Of a DNA stretch of 31,491 bases, positions 25,218 through 31,491 are shown piece after piece. Every line of letters starts with the position of its first letter. Positions within the stretch are counted from its first letter, which is position 1. Under the pieces are notes generated by a model that was not told where the DNA came from, ran no database searches, and saw only the letters and a program-made list of their open reading frames with translations. Location: contig CAZEZP010000066.1 in assembly GCA_964516435.1 (NCBI GenBank), positions 1 to 31,491 of the forward strand, in the 5' to 3' direction. Source of the stretch: HGW-17 sp964516435. GTDB lineage: Bacteria > Myxococcota_A > Polyangia > HGW-17. Position numbers and translations under genes: made by a program.

Positions 25218-26543
25218 ATGAAGCATCTTCTGGCTCTTTTCCTTGCGTTTTCGCTTCTGGCATGCCGGCAGCAGGCATCCGCTCCGGCGCACACGTGCCC
25301 CTGCCGGAATGCGCCCCCCCCATCCGCGAAGGCCGATGAAAGCAAATCGCCTCCCCCAGTTTCCGGACAAAAACAGCCGGAACCGGATGCACCTCCCGCG
25401 GAAGGGCAAACCGGACGGATGCCGGCCCTGCCTCTGTACCAGGACAGTGAACGGGTGCCTGCGGAACTGGCCTCCATGGTGGAAGGAATCCGCAAGGCCC
25501 AGGGGGCTCAGCAGTCGGTGGCCTTCAGTTCGGCGCTATCGCAACTGGCCACGCACATCCTGGCGTATGGCGGCAAGCCGATCGCACCCCTGACGCTGGT
25601 GGAAATGGCGGGACAGTGGGGCATCGCCTCGCCCTGGATCCTGCAGAACACCCTGGTTTCCGCCGGATACGACCTCCAGGCGCTGGCGGCATGGGCCGCC
25701 AGGAACATCGCCACCTACCGCACCCAGCACGGCGTGACGCATTTCGGAATCGCCATGGGCAAGCGCACCGACGGATCCGATCTGGTCGTGCTGCTCATGC
25801 AGCGCCGGCGTTTCTCGCACGCCCCGTTCGCGCGATGGGTCACCCCCGGCCATGCGTTTTCCATGACGGGACGCATGGAATCCGGCGTCACCCAACTGGA
25901 AGTGCTCGTCACGGCTCCGGATGGAACGGTGACGCGCGCCCGGGTGCCCCTGAACGAAGACCGCTCCTTCGCCTTGCGGCTGGATTTCTGCGCGAAAGAG
26001 GCCAACCGCGGGCACTACAACGTGGAACTGCTGGGAAAGGATGCCCATGGTCCCTTCGTGGCCGGGCTGTTTCCGGTGGCCTGCGGGGAAGAAGCCGCCA
26101 CACGGCCCCTGGAGACGCGCTTTCAGGAAGCCGTGGGGGAACTTTCCCCCGATGCCTTCGCCGACGCCGTATTCGAACGCGTCAACCGGCACCGCCAAAA
26201 GACGGGACTGCCGGCATTCCGGCCCGACACCCGGCTCTCGGCCATCGCCAAGGCGCACAGCGAAGAGATGTGCGCGCAGAAAAAAATATTTCACGTGAGC
26301 CCGACGACCGGGTCTCCCCTGGAGCGGGTGCAGCGCGCCCGGCTGAACGTGCAACTGGTGGCCGAAAACGTGGCCATGGGAACGACCCCCGAGGAAATCG
26401 TGGGCGCCTGGGACAAGAGCGAAGGCCACCGGCTCAACATGGAGCACACCAAAGGCACCCATGCGGGCGTGGGCGTGTGCCGCGGCCTGTATGGCACGGA
26501 TACGGTGGTATATTATATTACCCTTTTAATTGTTTCATATTAA
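25218..26543 (+). CDS. CAP (SCP/PR1)-domain lipoprotein
   Basis: The 441-residue protein starts with a lipoprotein signal: a hydrophobic stretch ending in the lipobox Leu-Leu-Ala-Cys16. A Pro-rich disordered spacer runs from about 24 to 75. The C-terminal part (about 315-435) is a CAP domain: Arg-x-Asn-x-His-Arg near its start, Leu-Ser-Ala-Ile-Ala-x-x-His-Ser, Ala-Glu-Asn-Val-Ala, Trp-x-x-Ser-x-Gly-His-Arg, and Ala-Gly-Val-Gly-Val. Residues 85-195 (ending in His-Phe-Gly-Ile-Ala) have a similar rhythm and may be a degenerate first CAP domain. The middle (about 205-305) looks like a beta-sandwich. Bacterial CAP proteins are extracellular or periplasmic with mostly unknown ligands. GAGGA precedes the ATG by 9 bases. 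The last 40 bases of the gene are AT-rich. Confidence 0.8.
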   Translation: MKHLLALFLAFSLLACRQQASAPAHTCPCRNAPPPSAKADESKSPPPVSGQKQPEPDAPPAEGQTGRMPALPLYQDSERVPAELASMVEGIRKAQGAQQSVAFSSALSQLATHILAYGGKPIAPLTLVEMAGQWGIASPWILQNTLVSAGYDLQALAAWAARNIATYRTQHGVTHFGIAMGKRTDGSDLVVLLMQRRRFSHAPFARWVTPGHAFSMTGRMESGVTQLEVLVTAPDGTVTRARVPLNEDRSFALRLDFCAKEANRGHYNVELLGKDAHGPFVAGLFPVACGEEAATRPLETRFQEAVGELSPDAFADAVFERVNRHRQKTGLPAFRPDTRLSAIAKAHSEEMCAQKKIFHVSPTTGSPLERVQRARLNVQLVAENVAMGTTPEEIVGAWDKSEGHRLNMEHTKGTHAGVGVCRGLYGTDTVVYYITLLIVSY

Positions 26544-26599
26544 CATAAAAACAGCGAAGATGCAGTAATTTAATTTATTTAGAGAAAGTAGCATTTCCC

Positions 26600-27775
26600 A
26601 TGCGACTGCGCGTTGCTCATACGATTACACGCCTGGCGGGAGGACCCGCCTACCGCACCGACATCCTGCTGCGCCACCTCGACCTGGAACGCTTCGATGT
26701 GCGCCTGTACTATGGCTCCACGTCCGATTGGGACCCGGACAGCCACGATGAAATCGTGCATTCGGCGCCGTATCCCTGCATTTTCATTCCGCCCATGCAG
26801 CGCGAAATCCGCCCGCTGCAGGATTTTGCCGCACTGGGCATGCTTTCGCGCGAATTCGCATCCTTTCGCCCCCACATCGTGCACACCCACGAGAGCAAGG
26901 ACGGCGTGCTGGCGCGCGCGGCGGCGCTGGCGCACGGGGTTCCCGTCATCCTGCGCCACTATCATGGCTTCATCTATGGAGAAGGCTATTTCGGGCGCGG
27001 GCGGAACTGGATGACGCCGGTCTTTTTAGGGGTGGAGCGGCTGTTCAACCGCGCGGGCACGGAAATTCTCAACATCTCCGAAAAACTGGACCATCTGGCG
27101 CGGGAAACCTACCGGCTCGCCCCGCCCGGGCGCACGTTCGTGCTCAACAACGCCTTCGAACTGGAGCCCTTTCGCGCGGTGCGCCACGACCCGGACATCC
27201 GGCGCGAATGGGGTGTTCCCCGTAAATCCCGGGTGTTCGTGCTGGTGGCCAATTTCCAGCGGCCCAAGAATCATGCCGGCGCCCTGCGCGCCTTTTCCCG
27301 GTTCCTGCGGCGCCATCCCGACCCAGCGCCGTATCTGGTACTGGCCGGGGAAGGACCTCTGGAGGGGGAAATCCGCCAGCAGGCATCGGAACTGGGAATC
27401 ACCGGCCAGGTGGTGCTCCTCGGGCATCGCAGGGACATCCCGCATGTGCTCGCCGGCGCGGACGCGTTTCTCATGAGTTCCACGTCCGAGGGCACGCCGG
27501 GCGCGCTCATCGAGGCGCTGGCGGCCCGCCTTCCCGCGGCCTGCACGGACGTGGGCGGCATTTCCGACATCACGGCGCAGGGAACGCGGGCGGCGCTGGC
27601 TCCCCCCTGGGACGATGAAAAACTGTGCGAGGCCATGGAGCGGGCCGTCTTTTCGCCGCCGGACATGAACGCGGTATCCGACGCCATCGCGCGCGAATAC
27701 GGGGCGCCGGCCGTGGCGAAGCGATTGATGGAGCACTACGAGTTCCTGTGGGCGCACGTGCCGTCTCGAACCTGA
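26600..27775 (+). CDS. Glycosyltransferase family 4 (GT-B fold)
   Basis: This 391-residue cytoplasmic enzyme should transfer a sugar from a nucleotide donor with retention of configuration. The N-terminal Rossmann half holds Leu-x-x-Gly-Gly-Pro near the start and His-Thr-His-Glu-Ser-Lys around residues 93-100 at the acceptor site. The C-terminal half shows Leu-Val-Ala-Asn-Phe-Gln-Arg-Pro-Lys-Asn-His, the Gly-Glu-Gly-Pro-Leu turn, and the donor-binding E-x7-E motif (Glu297 in Glu-Gly-Thr-Pro-Gly-Ala-Leu-Ile-Glu305). The donor and acceptor cannot be read from sequence; lipopolysaccharide or exopolysaccharide assembly is plausible. It follows the CAP gene after 56 AT-rich bases, with no strong Shine-Dalgarno. 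Confidence 0.88.
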   Translation: MRLRVAHTITRLAGGPAYRTDILLRHLDLERFDVRLYYGSTSDWDPDSHDEIVHSAPYPCIFIPPMQREIRPLQDFAALGMLSREFASFRPHIVHTHESKDGVLARAAALAHGVPVILRHYHGFIYGEGYFGRGRNWMTPVFLGVERLFNRAGTEILNISEKLDHLARETYRLAPPGRTFVLNNAFELEPFRAVRHDPDIRREWGVPRKSRVFVLVANFQRPKNHAGALRAFSRFLRRHPDPAPYLVLAGEGPLEGEIRQQASELGITGQVVLLGHRRDIPHVLAGADAFLMSSTSEGTPGALIEALAARLPAACTDVGGISDITAQGTRAALAPPWDDEKLCEAMERAVFSPPDMNAVSDAIAREYGAPAVAKRLMEHYEFLWAHVPSRT

Positions 27776-27800
27776 TTTTCATGAATTCCGAACATATGGA

Positions 27801-27828
27801 TTGACTGGCCCGTGGAACGGGTTATCAT
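27801..27828 (+). promoter_or_regulatory. Sigma-70-like promoter with dyad in the spacer, efflux operon
   Basis: TTGACT (27801-27806) and TATCAT (27823-27828), each one mismatch from consensus, are separated by 16 bases. Transcription would begin near 27835, about 20 bases before the first efflux gene. The spacer contains the perfect dyad CCCGT-GGA-ACGGG (27809-27821), placed where a repressor or MerR-like activator would bind between -35 and -10. MerR promoters usually have 19-20 base spacers, so a repressor is the easier reading. No regulator gene is in the window. Confidence 0.6.
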
Positions 27829-27855
27829 GCCTTCTACCTTCCATCGGGGGTCGAC

Positions 27856-29175
27856 ATGCGCTTTGCTTTCTGGACTTTGATTCTTGTTTTTTTTGCATGC
27901 AGCGGCGCAAAAACCGAAAAAATCGAGTTTCCCCATACGAATCAACAAATATTTCATGCAGCGAAAACGCCGTTGGCCGAACCGGAAGGTGAACTGGATC
28001 TGGCTACGGCATTGCAGTTGGCATTGCAATACCATCCCCGTCTTCAGGCCACGAACGACTGGCGCGAACTGCAGACGGCCCGCCGCAAGGCCGCGCATGT
28101 GATGCCCAATCCGCAGGTGGAAATCACGGGCGAGGATTTCATGGGGTCCGGAGCCTACCGCAAAGCCGATGCGAGCCAGTGGACCCTGCTGGTGAGCCAG
28201 GTGGTGGAACTCGGCGGCAAGGCGCGTGCACGCGCCCGGGTGGCCGATGCCCAGTCGGCCGCGGAAAACGTCCAGTTGGAACTGGATCGGCTGGAACTGC
28301 TTTCCCGGGTGGCCATGGATTTCATCCGGCTGCTGTCCCTGCAGCAGCGCCGGGAACTGCTCGCCAACATCCACGAGCGGCAACTCCGTCTGGAAAAGGC
28401 GCTGGCGGCCCGGGTGGAGGCTGGCAAGGAAACCCAGTTGCAGAAGCAGCAGGTGCAGATCCAGGTGCGCCTGTCGGAGTTGGACCTGCAGGAACTGGAT
28501 CGGCAGATCGAAAGCGCCCGGCGCATCCTCGCCCTGTACTGGGGCAATGAAAAACCGGCCTTCGCCCGCGTGGCCGGAAAGTTCGTGCCAATGCGGGAAT
28601 TGCCTTCCATGAAACTCCTGCGGGAGAGAATGGCCGCCCATCCGGAAGTCCGCCTGCGGCAGGCGGCCGTGGCCCAGTGGCAGGCGCAGAAGAACCTGGA
28701 GGCCGTCGCCGCCGTGCCCGACCCCGCGCTGCAGGCGGGCGTGCGTGCGTATACGCAGGATGGCGACGTCGCGTTCGTCGCGGGCGTTTCCCTTCCGCTG
28801 CCCGTGTGGGATCGGCGCCAGGAAGTCCTGCGGGCCGCGGATGCCCAGATCCGGCTGGCCCGCCAGGACGTGCTGGCCGTGCAACAGTCCCTGATGCGCC
28901 GGCTGCAGGAGCGGTTCGACGAAGCGCAGCGGCGCATGGAGGAAATCGAACGTATCGAGTCCCAACTGCTGCCCGCGGTGCTCTCCAACATCGCCCTGTT
29001 CCGGGAAGGATTTTCCATGGGGAAATTCACCCTGCTCGAAATGCTTGAGGCGGAACGGGCCGAAACGGAACTGCGCCTGCGCCTGCTCGATGCCCGCACC
29101 GCGCTCCAGACGGCGCTCGTGGAACTGGAATTCCTGACGGGCGTCCCCATCCTCACACAAGGAAAACAGCCATGA
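27856..29175 (+). CDS. TolC-family outer-membrane factor of a CzcCBA-type efflux system
   Basis: The 439-residue protein would form the outer-membrane channel of a tripartite pump. It begins with a lipoprotein-like signal (Phe-Phe-Ala-Cys15). It contains the two helical repeats of the outer-membrane efflux family, with Ala-Leu-Gln-Leu-Ala-Leu-x-x-His-Pro near 48-60 and the Met-Pro-Asn-Pro-Gln-Val-Glu motif around 83-90, typical of the CzcC/CusC branch. Long Gln/Glu/Arg-rich helices predominate. A second copy of the repeat starts near residue 255 (Ala-Ala-His-Pro-Glu-Val). GGGGGT lies just before the ATG. Its stop overlaps the adaptor start (ATGA), so the genes are translationally coupled. Confidence 0.88.
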   Translation: MRFAFWTLILVFFACSGAKTEKIEFPHTNQQIFHAAKTPLAEPEGELDLATALQLALQYHPRLQATNDWRELQTARRKAAHVMPNPQVEITGEDFMGSGAYRKADASQWTLLVSQVVELGGKARARARVADAQSAAENVQLELDRLELLSRVAMDFIRLLSLQQRRELLANIHERQLRLEKALAARVEAGKETQLQKQQVQIQVRLSELDLQELDRQIESARRILALYWGNEKPAFARVAGKFVPMRELPSMKLLRERMAAHPEVRLRQAAVAQWQAQKNLEAVAAVPDPALQAGVRAYTQDGDVAFVAGVSLPLPVWDRRQEVLRAADAQIRLARQDVLAVQQSLMRRLQERFDEAQRRMEEIERIESQLLPAVLSNIALFREGFSMGKFTLLEMLEAERAETELRLRLLDARTALQTALVELEFLTGVPILTQGKQP

Positions 29176-30302
29176 AACGCACTGGTGCCGTCATTTTTCT
29201 CTCACTTGTCATCCTGATGCCGTCCTGCGGAAAAAAGGCGGATCCGGCCCCGCAGGAAAAAGCGGAAAACAAGTTGCTCGTGCCGGCGGAATCCCTGAAG
29301 GCGGCCCAGATCGAGGTCCAGCCCGCCGAAGGCGGAGAAATCGTGCGCACGGTATCCATCCTGGGCGACGTAAAACCAAACGGGCACAATGTGGTGAAAG
29401 TGACGGCCGGCGTGGGCGGCATCGTGCGCGAACTCAACGTGAAGCCGGGAGACGAGGTGAAGCCGGGCACCCCGCTGGCGCTGCTGGAAAGCCGGGAGGC
29501 CGCCGAGGTCGCATTCTCGCTGATGGAGCAGCAGCAGCGGCTCTCGTTCGCCCGGCAGGCCTATGAGCGGGAAAAATCCCTGCTGGAAAAGCAGTTGGGC
29601 ACCCGGGAAGCCTTTTCCAACGCCCTGCAGGACTACCAGAAGGCGCAACTGGACGTTTCCGCATCCATGCAGAAGATGCGGCTTTTGGGCATGGTGGATG
29701 AAAAGGGGCGAATCCTGAAGGATGCCGGCCGCATGCAGTGGGTCACGCTGCGAAGCCCGCTGGAGGGCACGGTGGTGGAGCGCTATCCGGTGCGCGGCGA
29801 ATTCGTGGAGGCGCAGCGGGAACTGTTCGTCATCATGGACCTGTCCAGCGTGTGGGTGGAAGTGCAGGTTCCGCCGTCGGTGGCGGCGCAGACCCATCTG
29901 GGCCAGTCCGTGCAGATGAAATCGCGCGACGTGGAAAGCCCGCAGCGGGCCGTGGTGGTATTCGTCGCCCCGGTGGCCAATCCCGAAACCCGCATGGTCA
30001 CGGTGCGCCTGCTGCTGTCCAACAAGGACCGCAAATGGCGGCCTGGCACCTGCGCGACGGCCGAGTTCGTGAGCCTGCGCAAGCAGGTACCCGTGCGCCT
30101 GCCGCTGGAAGCCGTGCAGGAAATCGATGGTGCGCCGGGCGTGTTCGTGGAGGAGCAACCGGGCGTGTTCACCCTGCGCCGCGTGGTTTTGGGCGAATCG
30201 GACAGCCGTTTCGTGGAAATCGCCCAGGTTTCTCCCGGAGAGCGCGTGGTCGTCAAAAACGCGCTGCTCATGAAGGGGAACTGGCTGGCCCGGGAGCAGT
30301 GA
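29172..30302 (+). CDS. RND efflux periplasmic adaptor (CzcB/CusB-like) lipoprotein
   Basis: This 376-residue membrane-fusion protein links the pump to the outer-membrane channel. It has a lipobox ending at Cys19, a beta-barrel/lipoyl-like half (Val-Lys-Val-Thr-Ala-Gly-Val-Gly-Gly near 75-85, with Lys-Pro-Gly-Asp-Glu-Val following), and an alpha-hairpin at about 110-165. The second lipoyl half is Leu-Arg-Ser-Pro-Leu-Glu-Gly-Thr-Val-Val around 195, and a membrane-proximal domain ends the protein. No His-rich or Met-rich metal-binding N-terminal segment is visible, so the metal is not indicated. It overlaps the TolC-like gene by 4 bases and is followed after one base by the pump gene. Confidence 0.9.
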   Translation: MKRTGAVIFLSLVILMPSCGKKADPAPQEKAENKLLVPAESLKAAQIEVQPAEGGEIVRTVSILGDVKPNGHNVVKVTAGVGGIVRELNVKPGDEVKPGTPLALLESREAAEVAFSLMEQQQRLSFARQAYEREKSLLEKQLGTREAFSNALQDYQKAQLDVSASMQKMRLLGMVDEKGRILKDAGRMQWVTLRSPLEGTVVERYPVRGEFVEAQRELFVIMDLSSVWVEVQVPPSVAAQTHLGQSVQMKSRDVESPQRAVVVFVAPVANPETRMVTVRLLLSNKDRKWRPGTCATAEFVSLRKQVPVRLPLEAVQEIDGAPGVFVEEQPGVFTLRRVVLGESDSRFVEIAQVSPGERVVVKNALLMKGNWLAREQ

Positions 30303-30303
30303 C

Positions 30304-31491
30304 ATGCTGGAATCCATCATCCGCTTCGCCCTGAGCCAGCGCCTGCTGGTGCTCATCATCACCGCCGTGACGGCCGTGCTGGGATTTCTTTCCTTCCGGG
30401 AACTTCCCATCGATGCCTATCCGGACATCTCCACCACGCAGGTGCAGATCATCGTGAAAGCCGACGGAATGCCTCCACAGGAGGTGGAAAGCCGCGTCAC
30501 GCGGCCGCTGGAAACGGCCCTTCGCGGCATCGAACACCAAACCGTGCTACGTTCGCTCACCAAGTATGCGCTTTCCGTCATCACCGTGGACTTCGAGGAA
30601 AACACCGATATCTACTGGGCGCGCGCTCAGGTGTCCGAACGCATCGGCCCTGTGCTCTCCGAACTCCCCCCCACGGTGGAAGCCCAACTCGCCCCCATCA
30701 CCACCCCGCTCTCCGACATCTACATGTTCCTCGTAGAAGGGGAAGGCTACGATTCCATGCAGTTACGCGACGTGCTGCAATGGCAAATCCGCCCGCGAAT
30801 CCTGGGGGTGCCGGGGGTGGCCGACGTCAACGTGCTCGGCGGGCGCGCGCGCGCGTTCGAAATTCGCCCCCGGCCGGAAGATCTCAAATCCCTGTCCGTT
30901 TCTCTGCAGGAAATTGTCGAAGCCGTGCGGCGCAACAACCTGAATGTTTCCGGAGACCGCATCGCCGTAGCCGACGAGGTGCTGCTGGTGCAGACGCATG
31001 GCCAATTGCAGACGGTGGACGATTTGCGGCACGTGGCGGTGGGCGTGCGCGGTGGGAGAACCGTGCGCCTCTTCGAAATTGCCGACGTGGACGTGGGTGC
31101 CCTGCCCCGCTATGGCGGCGTCACGGCCAACGGAAAACCTGACGCCGTGCAGGGCATCGTTCTGCTGCGCCGCGGCGCCAACGGCCGTCAGACAGTGGAT
31201 GCCGTAAAATCGGAAATGGCGCGAATCGAAAAGTCGCTACCCCGCGGCGTACATATCGTTCCGTTCTATGACCGTTCCATGCTCATCACCCGGGCCGTGG
31301 ATACGGTCACCACCAGCTTGCTGCAGGCGGTCGTGCTGGTGCTGGTGGTACTGTTCCTGTTCCTGGGAAACCTGCGCAGTGCGCTTACGGCCGGCATGAT
31401 CCTGCCCGTCTCCGTGCTGGCCGTATTCGGCATCATGCGCGCGGCCGGCATCACGGCCAACCTCATGTCGCTGGGAGGTCTGGCCATCGCC
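30304..31491 (+). CDS. Heavy-metal-type RND efflux pump (CzcA/CusA-like), 3' end outside window
   Basis: The first 396 codons of a pump that normally has about 1030-1050 residues are present, and the frame is open at the window edge. The start is typical: Met-Leu-Glu-Ser-Ile-Ile-Arg-Phe-Ala-Leu, then transmembrane helix 1 (about 13-32) and Leu-Pro-Ile-Asp-Ala-Tyr-Pro-Asp-Ile-Ser. The porter-domain signature follows: Glu-Val-Glu-Ser-Arg-Val-Thr-Arg-Pro-Leu-Glu near 60-70 and Asp-Ile-Tyr-Trp-Ala-Arg-Ala-Gln-Val near 101-109. Helices 2 and 3 begin near residue 337. These features mark the heavy-metal (HME) group of RND proton antiporters. The helix-4 residues that distinguish Cu/Ag from Zn/Co/Ni pumps lie beyond the window, so the metal is unknown. 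Confidence 0.9.
   Translation, partial: MLESIIRFALSQRLLVLIITAVTAVLGFLSFRELPIDAYPDISTTQVQIIVKADGMPPQEVESRVTRPLETALRGIEHQTVLRSLTKYALSVITVDFEENTDIYWARAQVSERIGPVLSELPPTVEAQLAPITTPLSDIYMFLVEGEGYDSMQLRDVLQWQIRPRILGVPGVADVNVLGGRARAFEIRPRPEDLKSLSVSLQEIVEAVRRNNLNVSGDRIAVADEVLLVQTHGQLQTVDDLRHVAVGVRGGRTVRLFEIADVDVGALPRYGGVTANGKPDAVQGIVLLRRGANGRQTVDAVKSEMARIEKSLPRGVHIVPFYDRSMLITRAVDTVTTSLLQAVVLVLVVLFLFLGNLRSALTAGMILPVSVLAVFGIMRAAGITANLMSLGGLAIA

Overview
The window is a GC-rich stretch of a bacterial chromosome, almost fully coding, with no rRNA, tRNA, CRISPR array, insertion sequence or phage gene visible. The cell is very probably Gram-negative. It encodes a TolC-type outer-membrane factor, a periplasmic adaptor and an RND pump, a small secreted beta-barrel-like protein, and lipoproteins. 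A near-perfect sigma-54 promoter sits at 6763-6780. Nothing in the window fixes the phylum.

Layout. At 1-2058 (+ strand) lie an FHA-domain protein cut by the window edge, a four-helix membrane protein and a coiled-coil protein. At 2106-4723 (- strand) a tight operon encodes a disordered Pro/acidic protein, a protein ending in a KOW-like segment, and a SMUG1-type uracil-DNA glycosylase. At 5095-6394 (+) a relic in which the start of PurK is joined in frame to the end of PurE precedes an intact Sua5/TsaC tRNA-modification enzyme.

The centre (6763-21633, +) is the striking part: a sigma-54-type promoter, a 2964-residue type I fatty acid synthase (AT-ER-DH-MPT-ACP-KR-KS on one chain), an AcpS phosphopantetheinyl transferase one base behind it, and a 1804-residue single-chain acyl-CoA carboxylase (biotin carboxylase, BCCP, long central region, carboxyltransferase) laid out like the eukaryotic enzyme. 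Together these could convert acetyl-CoA to malonyl-CoA, activate the synthase's carrier domain and make acyl chains. Bacterial FAS-I is best known from mycobacteria and corynebacteria, and most bacteria use separate FAS-II proteins and a multi-subunit carboxylase, so this locus is unusual in a Gram-negative cell.

Downstream (21677-27775) are aspartyl-tRNA synthetase, a small outer-membrane-type protein, a PssA-like CDP-alcohol phosphatidyltransferase (a possible user of the lipid products), a CAP-domain lipoprotein and a family-4 glycosyltransferase. From 27801 to the window end, a sigma-70-like promoter with a dyad in its spacer precedes a heavy-metal-type efflux operon (CzcC-, CzcB- and CzcA-like). 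The pump gene runs off the window.
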